The position numbers were made by a program, and so were the translations under genes. From an uncultured Campylobacter sp. (lineage in GTDB: Bacteria > Campylobacterota > Campylobacteria > Campylobacterales > Campylobacteraceae), in NCBI RefSeq assembly GCF_938045465.1, contig NZ_CALIBF010000096.1, positions 1-6,268 of the forward strand: a stretch of 6,268 nt of DNA, in the 5' to 3' direction. The notes beneath the pieces were generated by a model that worked only from the letters and a program-made list of their open reading frames with translations, ran no database searches and was not told the DNA's origin. This document shows positions 1-5,017 of the stretch, in pieces; within the stretch, counting starts at the first letter, position 1; the number at the start of each line of letters is the position of its first letter.

Positions 1-280
1 CACGGGCGGCCGTGGCGAGGTGGCCGACGGCGTCGCGGTTGATCTGGAGGCAGCGTTCGGCGTCGCTCTCGGCGCGATCGACGGCGGTGTAGGCGGCGCA
101 ATTGATGATGTAGGCGTAGCGGCCGCGGCGGACAAAGTTGGCGACGGCGTTACTGTCGCAGAGGTCGAGTTCGTCGATGTCGGTCAGGGTGAAGGCGTAG
201 TTCGGGTGGCGGTAGATGCGGCGGAGCGATTTTTGCTTACATGGACGCCCTTGTGCGAGCGATGCCGCCTTTTCTTGCAT
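1..280 (-). CDS. rmlD: dTDP-4-dehydrorhamnose reductase (RmlD/RfbD) fragment, lacking its N-terminus and running off the left edge
   Basis: Read leftward, this frame gives the central Rossmann part of RmlD, the NADPH-dependent enzyme that makes dTDP-L-rhamnose for surface polysaccharide. The segments TLTDIDELDL, IINCAAYTAVDRAESDAE and INRDAVGHLA match the family's conserved core. The frame stays open to the edge, so the C-terminal half is missing because of the window. The N-terminus is missing in the sequence itself: the usual ILVTGxxGQLG nucleotide-binding loop is absent, and the family match begins only at about SLRRI (near base 229). Upstream the frame reads MQEKAASLAQGRPC from an ATG at 278-280, which is unlike RmlD. 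Bases 1-240 are much more GC-rich than the rest and have no AAATTT words. I infer a 5'-truncated gene at a junction, by transfer or contig chimerism. The family call is firm. The start is not real as an RmlD start. Confidence 0.78.
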   Translation of the reverse strand, partial: MQEKAASLAQGRPCKQKSLRRIYRHPNYAFTLTDIDELDLCDSNAVANFVRRGRYAYIINCAAYTAVDRAESDAERCLQINRDAVGHLATAAR

Positions 281-315
281 AATCAAGCCGTTTAAACGGA
301 AAACGATTAAATTCT

Positions 316-348
316 AAAAGCGCGCGTGATTCAAGCAGCGCTTTTTTT
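316..348 (+). terminator. Rho-independent terminator, rightward
   Basis: An 8-bp perfect stem (AAAAGCGC at 316-323 with GCGCTTTT at 338-345) encloses a 14-base loop, and its T run extends to seven Ts (342-348). In the leftward direction only four Ts follow, so rightward use is favoured. No convincing rightward gene is visible before it. It may have ended a Campylobacter gene lost at the junction near base 240. A short open frame ending in a TAA at 280-282 could be its tail, but that is too short to identify. Confidence 0.6.
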
Positions 349-389
349 GCGTAAGCACCGCCTTTGCTCGCGCTAGCGATGCCGCCCGT

Positions 390-898
390 TTACGGCGTCG
401 TAATATTCGGCAGTTTGTCGTCGTTTGGATCAAATTTTAAAATTTTACCGTCCGCGCAGCGCTTCGCGTAAAAATAATCTTTGTAAAAAGAAGCGCCGCA
501 GCTAAGCCCGCGACCGATCGCTTCGTCGTTTTTAGGTTTATTTCCGGAGAAATTTCCCCAAGTAGTCGTACCCGGATTTTTTGCGACGAGCCGCAGCGCG
601 ATCATCTCTATAGCTTCTTGCGTCTCTGCTCGCCCATGCCTTCGATGATGCTTTGATGCATATCGTCGTAAAATATCCTTACGGGCGATTAGGGCTCTTG
701 CGGCGATTCTAGCGAAATAAAAAATTTAAAACTTTGCTCCCGATCGCTTAAGTTTCGGCGGCCGCCCACATCGATTTTTACGGCACTATAAGCGCCGCCG
801 CTTTTTTGCAAATATACCGTCCCGCCGCAGCCGGCAAGGATGTCCGCGATATACGGAATAAAATCGCCGAGCGGCATAAGAAGGTGGACGCGGGGCAT
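390..898 (-). pseudogene. Broken gene of unknown function (in-frame stop plus frameshift)
   Basis: I do not recognise this protein. Read leftward, one frame starts at ATG 896-898 (MPRVHLLMPLGDFIPYIADI...) and ends at TAA 689-691 after FFISLESPQEP. The same frame reopens directly after the stop with protein-like sequence (IFYDDMHQSIIEGMGEQ) and stops again at TAG 608-610. A second frame, entered around 611-640, continues plausibly (TQEAIEMIALRLVAKNPG, then NFSGNKPKND and ASFYKDYFYAKRC) to the TAA at 390-392. Joined, the pieces would encode about 165 residues, rich in Cys, Gly and charged residues, with no membrane segment. No good ribosome binding site precedes ATG 898, so the original start may lie elsewhere. 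The alternative is two or three small genes, but the only other start, ATG 659-661, has just a weak AAGGA 14 bases upstream. The disruption may be real decay or sequence error. Confidence 0.5.
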
Positions 899-1017
899 TT
901 TATCTGCGTTTTAAATTTTACTTTTTATGGCTTCGGCGATCGTGCGCCGCTTTAAATCGATGCTTATCTTTTGATCGCGTGTCCGCATAAGCAAAGCGCG
1001 CTTTATCGCATAAATTT

Positions 1018-1050
1018 AAAAAGCGGCGCCCGAATTTAGCCGAGCGCCGC
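1018..1050 (-). terminator. Rho-independent terminator for the pepE-like gene
   Basis: Read leftward, a perfect 7-bp GC stem (GCGGCGC at 1044-1050 and GCGCCGC at 1023-1029) with a 14-base loop is followed directly by five Ts (1018-1022) and an AT-rich stretch. It lies about 80 bases past the stop of the leftward gene ending at 1132 and is well placed to end that transcript. Confidence 0.75.
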
Positions 1051-1056
1051 AATTAA

Positions 1057-1119
1057 AAATTTAACCGATTCGCGCATTTAAACGAGTGGTGTGATCAGGC
1101 GCATCTATCGGTTAAATTT
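1057..1119. repeat. 13-bp perfect inverted repeat with 37-base spacer
   Basis: AAATTTAACCGAT (1057-1069) is repeated exactly in reverse complement (1107-1119). It lies between the stop of the pepE-like gene and its GC-rich terminator, so the leftward transcript would carry it as a second hairpin in its 3' UTR. The half-site CCGAT/ATCGG goes beyond the AAATTT words common in this genome's gaps, so chance is less likely than for a plain AT palindrome. It could protect the 3' end or bind a protein. Its function is unknown. Confidence 0.55.
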
Positions 1120-1131
1120 AAGCGGGTGCGA

Positions 1132-1965
1132 TCAATACTTAAACGAGCTGCCCGGCTCGATCAATTCAACCTTTTTCTTGTAGTTCATCTTAAGCACCGC
1201 AGCAGGCCCTAGCACGGTCGCCTTTTCGCCCTCAAGCCAAAACGCCGTACCCTCCGGCATCGCGTACACGGTCGATTTTTGATTAGCGATCAAAAATTCC
1301 TCCAGCCTCTCCTCTCTGCTCTCGCCGTTGTGCCCCACAGGCTTGCCCGAGATGAAGTGCGGATTGATCTGGTGCGGGAAGATATTGAAGGTATTAAACG
1401 ACTCGGGCTCGATGATCGGCATATCGTTCGTCGTCATCATCGTAGCGCCCGCGACGTTCGAGCCCGCGCTCCAGCCGATATACGGCGTGCCGTCCTCGAC
1501 CATTTTGCTGATTAACGCGATGAGATCGTTTTCATACATATCGTGCACGAGCTTGAAGGTGTTGCCGCCGCCTACGAATATGCAATCCGCGCTCGCGACT
1601 TCCTTCGCGGCGTTTTTAGCGTGATGGACGCCGACGATGTTTAAATTTAAGCTCGCAAGCGCCTCTTTGACACGCTTTTCATATTCGTCGTAGCTCCTGC
1701 GAAGGCTTGCGTAAGGGATGAAAACGATCTTTTTGCCCGCGAGGTTGTTCTCCTGCGCAAATTTACCGATCCACGACACCGCGTGCGATAGATATTTCGT
1801 GTCCTTGTAGCCCGAGCTTGAAAGCAGCAGCGCTCTTTGCTTGCTATGATCGCGCTTTGAGAGCTTAAATGCCTTTTCGCTCGCAGCTAGTTCGCTCGTA
1901 CCGAGCATCGCAGCGCCCGCCGCCAAAGCGGCTACCTTTAGTAGGTCTCGTCTTTGATTTTGCAT
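1132..1965 (-). CDS. pepE: Exported dipeptidase E-like serine peptidase (peptidase family S51) with Tat-type signal
   Basis: The product is 277 residues. PepE (alpha-aspartyl dipeptidase) cleaves Asp-Xaa dipeptides with a Ser-His-Asp triad on a class I glutamine amidotransferase-like fold. All marks of the family are present: FVGGGNTF (about residues 130-137), the nucleophile elbow GWSAGSNV with Ser166, TTNDMPI with Asp181, and QINPHF with His203, followed by GHNGESREERL and MPEGTAFWLEG. The body, from about residue 43 (QRALLLSSSG), corresponds to the whole of the usual cytoplasmic enzyme of about 229 residues. What precedes it is extra: QRRDLLK followed by a hydrophobic run (VAALAAGAAMLG) and an Ala-rich stretch, a twin-arginine-type signal peptide that would send the peptidase to the periplasm. 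I chose ATG 1963-1965 because AAAGGAG lies five bases upstream. The in-frame ATG at 2019 lies upstream of the -10 box and would spoil the signal. The gene stands alone with its own terminator. Triad assignment is by comparison with remembered E. coli/Salmonella PepE. Confidence 0.9.
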   Translation of the reverse strand: MQNQRRDLLKVAALAAGAAMLGTSELAASEKAFKLSKRDHSKQRALLLSSSGYKDTKYLSHAVSWIGKFAQENNLAGKKIVFIPYASLRRSYDEYEKRVKEALASLNLNIVGVHHAKNAAKEVASADCIFVGGGNTFKLVHDMYENDLIALISKMVEDGTPYIGWSAGSNVAGATMMTTNDMPIIEPESFNTFNIFPHQINPHFISGKPVGHNGESREERLEEFLIANQKSTVYAMPEGTAFWLEGEKATVLGPAAVLKMNYKKKVELIEPGSSFKY

Positions 1966-1970
1966 CTTTT

Positions 1971-1977
1971 CTCCTTT
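1971..1977 (-). promoter_or_regulatory. Ribosome binding site deciding the pepE-like start
   Basis: AAAGGAG, read leftward, lies five bases before ATG 1963-1965. It is the best Shine-Dalgarno sequence in the window and fixes the start at the signal-peptide methionine rather than at the upstream ATG 2017-2019. Confidence 0.85.
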
Positions 1978-2002
1978 AATCAAAGTTGATATCTGTTTTG
2001 AA

Positions 2003-2008
2003 ATTATA
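2003..2008 (-). promoter_or_regulatory. TATAAT -10 box of the pepE-like gene
   Basis: A perfect TATAAT read leftward would put the transcript start near 1995-1998, giving a leader of about 30 bases with the strong ribosome binding site. No -35 hexamer is recognisable at the usual distance, as is common in Campylobacter and Helicobacter sigma-70 promoters. Confidence 0.6.
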
Positions 2009-2054
2009 TTCCTTTGCATATAAAGAGGGGCTGAATATTCGGTTTAAATTTTCG

Positions 2055-2115
2055 CTCGCCTAAAGGCCTCGGCAAAGCAAAATTTTAAAACTACTAAATT
2101 TTGAAATTAGGCGAG
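2055..2115. repeat. 9-bp inverted repeat in the divergent pepE/ATL gap
   Basis: CTCGCCTAA (2055-2063) and TTAGGCGAG (2107-2115) are exact reverse complements 43 bases apart, with AT-rich AAATTTT words between them. They lie between the two divergent genes and could be a paired operator or chance. There is no further evidence. Confidence 0.35.
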
Positions 2116-2222
2116 GCGTAGCGTCGTAAAATTTTTAAAGCGCGGCTAAATTTAATGAAATTCATGGCGCTGGCACGAGGTTAAATTTAGTAAAATTTTG
2201 CCTAAATTTAAACACGAAAGAG

Positions 2223-2228
2223 TATAAT
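2223..2228 (+). promoter_or_regulatory. TATAAT -10 box just before the ATL-like gene
   Basis: A perfect TATAAT ends six bases before ATG 2235-2237. A transcript starting the normal distance downstream would begin at or next to the ATG, which implies a leaderless or nearly leaderless message. No convincing -35 element and no strong ribosome binding site are visible. The match may be fortuitous in this AT-rich gap. Confidence 0.4.
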
Positions 2229-2234
2229 CGCGCC

Positions 2235-2536
2235 ATGGTTTTGACGCAAAATTTGATCTATGAAATTTTACCCTTGTGGGGGAGATCCCCGCAGGCAGGG
2301 TCGCTAGCTACGGACAGATCGCGCGCCTGATCGGGCTGCCCGCTTGCTTGCGGCTCGTGGGGCGCGTGCTCTCGCAAGCAGAGCTCTACGGCGACTACCC
2401 GCGCCATCGCGTCGTAAATCACGCAGGCGCCTTGTCGGCGAGCTTTGCGGCTCAGCGCGAACTGCTAGAAGCCGAAGGCGTGGAATTTAGAGGCGAGCGC
2501 GCCCGTATGAAAAAGCACCGCTGGGAGTGCGAGTGA
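2235..2536 (+). pseudogene. Alkyltransferase-like (ATL / MGMT DNA-binding domain) gene with a one-base frameshift
   Basis: The frame ending at TGA 2534-2536 encodes the DNA-binding domain of O6-alkylguanine alkyltransferases: EIPAGRVASYGQIARLIG with its helix-turn-helix, LRLVGRVL with the base-flipping Arg, and YPRHRVVNHAGALS. This frame has no ATG. The natural N-terminus, MVLTQNLIYEIL from ATG 2235-2237, is in another frame. The two join into a normal ATL of about 100 residues if one base is restored around 2274-2282 (TTGTGGGGGAG), so a one-base deletion is inferred. The alternative is a start at GTG 2276, which would remove the first helix. The position held by the reactive Cys in MGMT (PCHRV), or Trp/Ala in known ATL proteins, is Arg here (codon CGC, 2402-2404). 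The protein therefore cannot act as a methyltransferase. ATL proteins instead bind alkylated guanine and recruit nucleotide excision repair. The TGC-to-CGC difference is a single transition, so decay from a Cys-bearing gene is also possible. Confidence 0.7.
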
Positions 2537-2566
2537 ACTGCTTTAAAACGCTAAATTTAAAGGCTG

Positions 2567-2596
2567 CAAGCTTTTGCGGTCGTAGAGATTTGAAAT
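2567..2596 (+). repeat. Possible eroded CRISPR repeat upstream of the array
   Basis: The last eight bases, TTTGAAAT (2589-2596), match the repeat 3' end (TTTGAAAC), and the distance to the first counted repeat is 34 bases, exactly the array's spacing. The remaining 22 bases match poorly. Correct phase is the only real support. Confidence 0.3.
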
Positions 2597-2630
2597 ACGG
2601 CATTTTAAGGTCGCACGGCATGGACGGTGA

Positions 2631-2984
2631 AATTTAAATTCCTACGTTGGGGTTTGAAACAAGGCACCGGTGAAAATGAGGCGAAAGCTATTTTGGTGTA
2701 AATTTACTCCGCTGGGGTTTGAAATAAGATGGCTGCAGGCAAAATTCCTACCGATGAGAGTGTAAATTTACTCCGATGGAGTTTGAAACTATTCTTTATA
2801 ATATGCGTAGTAATAATATGTGCTAGTGTAAATTTGCTCCGATGGAGTTTGAAACGAAATATTTTTTAACCCTTGCTCAATTTGCCTTATGTGTAAATTT
2901 ACTCCGTTGGAGTTTGAAACTAGGGACTTTTGCGTCTATTCGCGCAGACTTAGACATGTAAATTACTCCTTTGGGGTTTGAAAT
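2631..2984 (+). CRISPR. CRISPR array, six repeats and five spacers, no cas genes in the window
   Basis: Repeats lie at 2631-2660, 2696-2725, 2760-2789, 2826-2855, 2891-2920 and 2956-2984. The consensus is 30 bases: it opens GTGTAAATTT, has a short palindrome ACTCCGATGGAGT, and ends TTTGAAAC. Spacers are 2661-2695, 2726-2759, 2790-2825, 2856-2890 and 2921-2955 (34 to 36 bases), all different. Repeats 3 to 5 are nearly identical. Repeat 2 differs at three bases, repeat 6 is 29 bases long and ends GAAAT, and repeat 1 matches at only about 21 of 30. Ending in GAAAC places crRNA transcription rightward. The hairpin followed by an 8-base tail fits Cas6 cutting at the stem base, as in types I-B and III. 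The type II-C repeats of C. jejuni are longer and different. No cas gene, clear leader or promoter is seen. The source of the proteins, if any, is outside the window. Confidence 0.93.
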
Positions 2985-3412
2985 TTGTCGTTTCTTGAGT
3001 AATTTCGGAGCTGTAAGCCTACATAAATTTGCCAGATAAATTTAGAATTTTAAAATAGAATCGATCGTCAAGGACATAGCGTCTCGGCAGGCAGGCTCGA
3101 AATTTTATCCGTTTGGAGCTAGCCAAATTTAAACCGGTTTTGAAATTTACGAAATTTTAGAAAATTTAAAATTTGCGCGGTTAAATTTCAAAACGGATCG
3201 GCATCCCGTTAATACATGATGCTTTTGGATCAAATTTCGTGCGGCTGAAATTTTAAATCTCATAAGCTTGGGAGCCTCTACGAAATTTAAAATTACGCAT
3301 TTGCGGCTAGCGATCTTTACGCGAGGGCGTAAATTTGGGCGCGGATAATCAAGTCGTTACGAGCGGTAAAAGGTGCGTCAAACTAAAATTTTGCGCCGCA
3401 ATTCCGAGCCGC
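2985..3412. other. Gene-free, palindrome-rich AT stretch after the CRISPR array
   Basis: No open frame here resembles a protein. The stretch is crowded with AAATTT/TTTAAA words and carries one large inverted repeat (3137-3194, listed separately). It may hold a further eroded CRISPR repeat at about 3021-3050, where TAAATTT falls at the right place, 36 bases after repeat 6, but the 3' end does not match. No tRNA-like or ribosomal RNA sequence is seen. Confidence 0.6.
3137..3194. repeat. 13-bp inverted repeat enclosing a smaller palindrome
   Basis: The outer arms GTTTTGAAATTTA (3137-3149) and TAAATTTCAAAAC (3182-3194) are exact reverse complements. Inside lies a second palindrome, AAATTTT at 3152-3158 with AAAATTT at 3161-3167 around AG. 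Single-stranded DNA or RNA could fold into a stem with an inner hairpin. The outer arm contains TTTTGAAA, which partly resembles the CRISPR repeat end (TTTGAAAC). The role is unknown. Confidence 0.5.
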
Positions 3413-3430
3413 TCACGCTTTAGGCGGCTC
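3406..3430 (-). terminator. Weak hairpin over the stop of the antiporter gene
   Basis: GAGCCGC (3424-3430 read leftward) pairs with GCGGCTC (3406-3412), and the TGA stop at 3413-3415 is in the loop. No T run follows directly. AAAATTTT comes some 15 bases later. It could help end transcription or be only a stable 3' fold, so I hold this weakly. Confidence 0.3.
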
Positions 3431-4879
3431 AAAGCTCTTCAAAACCGCGTTGTATACGCTCTCCTCATCGCAGTGGACGAGCAGCAGATCGCCCTCTTGC
3501 AGCACCGTCGAGCCGGTAGGCTTGATGTATTCGCCGTGCCGCCTGATTAGGATGACGAGGAAATCCGCCGGCAGCTCAAGCTCGGCTAAAATTTTATCTA
3601 TCAGCACGCAGCCGTGATCCACGGTGTATTGGCGCAGCGTGCGATAAAAGATCGGCATATTCGAATTGGGCTCCGCACTCTCAGGCTCTGGCGGCTCGCG
3701 TACGCCGCATCTATCCGCGGCGCGCTCCAGGCTCATTCCCTGTATCAGCACGGAGATTAGGACCATAAAAAAGACGGTGTTAAAGATAAGCCCCGCGTGC
3801 TCGATCCCCGCGGCATACGGATAGGTCGCAAGCACGATAGGCACGACGCCGCGAAGCCCGACCCATGAGATAAAGACCTTCTCTTTCTTGCTGTATTTAG
3901 AGAACGCGAGCGATATGAATACCCCCAAAGGTCGCGCGACAAACATCAGCCACAGCGCCGTTATGAAGCCCATAAGCGCGACGGCGGGTAGCTCGGACGG
4001 GAAAACCAAAAGCCCCAGCGTGATAAATACCGTGATCTGCATAGTCCACGCTATGCCGTCGTGAAAGCCGATGAGGTTTTTCTTGTGCGCGAATTCTCGC
4101 TTATTGACGAACATTCCCGCAACGTAAACGGCGATGTAGCCGTTGCCGCCGAGCTTCATACATAGCGTAAAAAGCAGCGCCACCCACGCCATCGAAAACA
4201 CCGGATACAACCCCCAATGCTCGAGCCTTAGTCTATTAAAAATCGACGGTAGCGCCCTGCCGAAGGCGTATCCCATAAGTCCGCCGATGAAAAACTGCTT
4301 AATTAGCAGCGTCAGCATATCGATCGCGCTCAGGCTTTGATTTAGCGAGATGATCTGGATGATCGTGACGGTCAAAAAGATCGCCATCGGGTCGTTGCTG
4401 CCCGATTCTAGCTCAAGCAGCGGGCCGAGATTGTTTTTCAGCGAAATTCCCTTTGCGCGCAGTATCGCAAAGACCGCCGCAGCGTCGGTCGAGGAGATGA
4501 TAGCGCCCAAAAGTAGCGCTTCAAGCCAGCTGAAGCCGAGCAGAATTTTAACCAAAACCGCCGTCGCGCATGCGGTGACCACCACCCCGAGCGTCGCTAA
4601 GATGATGCCGCTAGCCATTACAGGGCGGATCGATTTTAAATTTGTATCTAGCCCGCCCGCGTATAAAATATAAATAAGCGCGATCATACCGACATCTTGA
4701 GTGATGCGGTGGCTCGTAAAATCGATGCGCAAAAGCCCATCCGAGCCCGCGAGCATCCCCACTGCCAAAAATATGATGAGCGAAGGAAGTCCGAATTTGC
4801 CCGAGATCTTGTTAAGCACGATGCTTGCGATGAGTAAGATCGCGGCGAAGAGTAGAAATTTTTCCAAAAAGCGTTCCAT
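3413..4879 (-). CDS. nhaP2: NhaP2/CvrA-type monovalent cation:proton antiporter with C-terminal TrkA_C domain
   Basis: This 488-residue inner-membrane protein exchanges K+ or Na+ for H+ (CPA1 superfamily, Na_H_Exchanger domain) and serves potassium and pH homeostasis. About twelve hydrophobic segments fill residues 1-385. Family marks in order are GLPSLIIFLAVGMLAGSDG, YAGGLDTNLKSIRP, STDAAAVFAIL (about 130-140), ELESGSNDPMAIFLT with the Asn-Asp ion site (about 157-170), and SWVGLRGVVPIVLATYP (about 338-354). After a Pro/Glu-rich linker (REPPEPESAEP), the soluble end (about 405-480, ADFLVILIRRHGEYIKPTGS, LQEGDLLLVHC) reads as a TrkA_C ligand-binding domain. E. coli CvrA has a further C-terminal domain that is lacking here. 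I prefer ATG 4877-4879 over the in-frame ATG at 4912, which adds the non-hydrophobic MGKTRYNLRKI and lies upstream of a TATAAT. No strong ribosome binding site precedes either. Ion preference cannot be read from sequence. The gene is intact and diverges from the hchA remnant. Confidence 0.92.
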   Translation of the reverse strand: MERFLEKFLLFAAILLIASIVLNKISGKFGLPSLIIFLAVGMLAGSDGLLRIDFTSHRITQDVGMIALIYILYAGGLDTNLKSIRPVMASGIILATLGVVVTACATAVLVKILLGFSWLEALLLGAIISSTDAAAVFAILRAKGISLKNNLGPLLELESGSNDPMAIFLTVTIIQIISLNQSLSAIDMLTLLIKQFFIGGLMGYAFGRALPSIFNRLRLEHWGLYPVFSMAWVALLFTLCMKLGGNGYIAVYVAGMFVNKREFAHKKNLIGFHDGIAWTMQITVFITLGLLVFPSELPAVALMGFITALWLMFVARPLGVFISLAFSKYSKKEKVFISWVGLRGVVPIVLATYPYAAGIEHAGLIFNTVFFMVLISVLIQGMSLERAADRCGVREPPEPESAEPNSNMPIFYRTLRQYTVDHGCVLIDKILAELELPADFLVILIRRHGEYIKPTGSTVLQEGDLLLVHCDEESVYNAVLKSFEPPKA

Positions 4880-4891
4880 AATTTTTCTAAG

Positions 4892-4897
4892 ATTATA
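4892..4897 (-). promoter_or_regulatory. TATAAT -10 box of the antiporter gene
   Basis: A perfect TATAAT read leftward ends 12 bases before the preferred ATG at 4877-4879, which would give a leader of only about five bases. It supports the shorter protein start. No -35 element is recognisable. It could be chance within the longer open frame. Confidence 0.4.
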
Positions 4898-5017
4898 GCG
4901 GGTTTTCCCCATTTTTAGGCGGGTTTTTGCGATAAAATTTTATTAAACGAGCAGGGGACGAAATTTTAAAATTTATTTCAGATTAAACGAAAGCCTATCT
5001 AATCGGTAAAATTTCAT

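Noticed and set aside
241..282. Possible tail of a rightward gene ending at TAA 280-282 before the terminator at 316-348
   Set aside because: It is only about 13 codons past the suspected junction and nothing is recognisable, so it is mentioned only as context for the terminator.
20..295. Rightward open frame of 91 residues, rich in Val, Asp, Gly and Ala
   Set aside because: It is the antisense shadow of the rmlD fragment in GC-rich DNA; the opposite strand has clear family motifs.
827..898. LAGC in the unknown gene's first piece as a lipoprotein signal
   Set aside because: The preceding segment has Asp, Pro and Tyr and no positively charged start followed by a hydrophobic core, so it is not a signal peptide.
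1279..1624. Rightward frames opposite the pepE-like gene
   Set aside because: They are antisense shadows of a gene with a complete catalytic set.
1966..2019. Upstream ATG (2017-2019) for the pepE-like gene, adding 18 residues
   Set aside because: It lies upstream of the TATAAT at 2003-2008 and has no ribosome binding site of note. The added residues include the translated ribosome binding site.
2278..2282. Run of five Gs at the ATL frameshift as a phase-variation tract
   Set aside because: Campylobacter contingency tracts are usually about eight or more Gs; five is too short for frequent slippage.
2797..2802. TATAAT inside the third CRISPR spacer as a promoter
   Set aside because: It lies in an AT-rich spacer of foreign origin with no gene behind it, so it is most likely chance.
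4143..4898. Several short rightward frames opposite the antiporter
   Set aside because: They are Ser/Ile-rich shadows of the membrane segments, with no start signals.
4880..4912. Upstream ATG for the antiporter adding MGKTRYNLRKI
   Set aside because: The extension is polar and unlike the family's N-terminus, and it overlaps a TATAAT; ATG 4877-4879 fits better.
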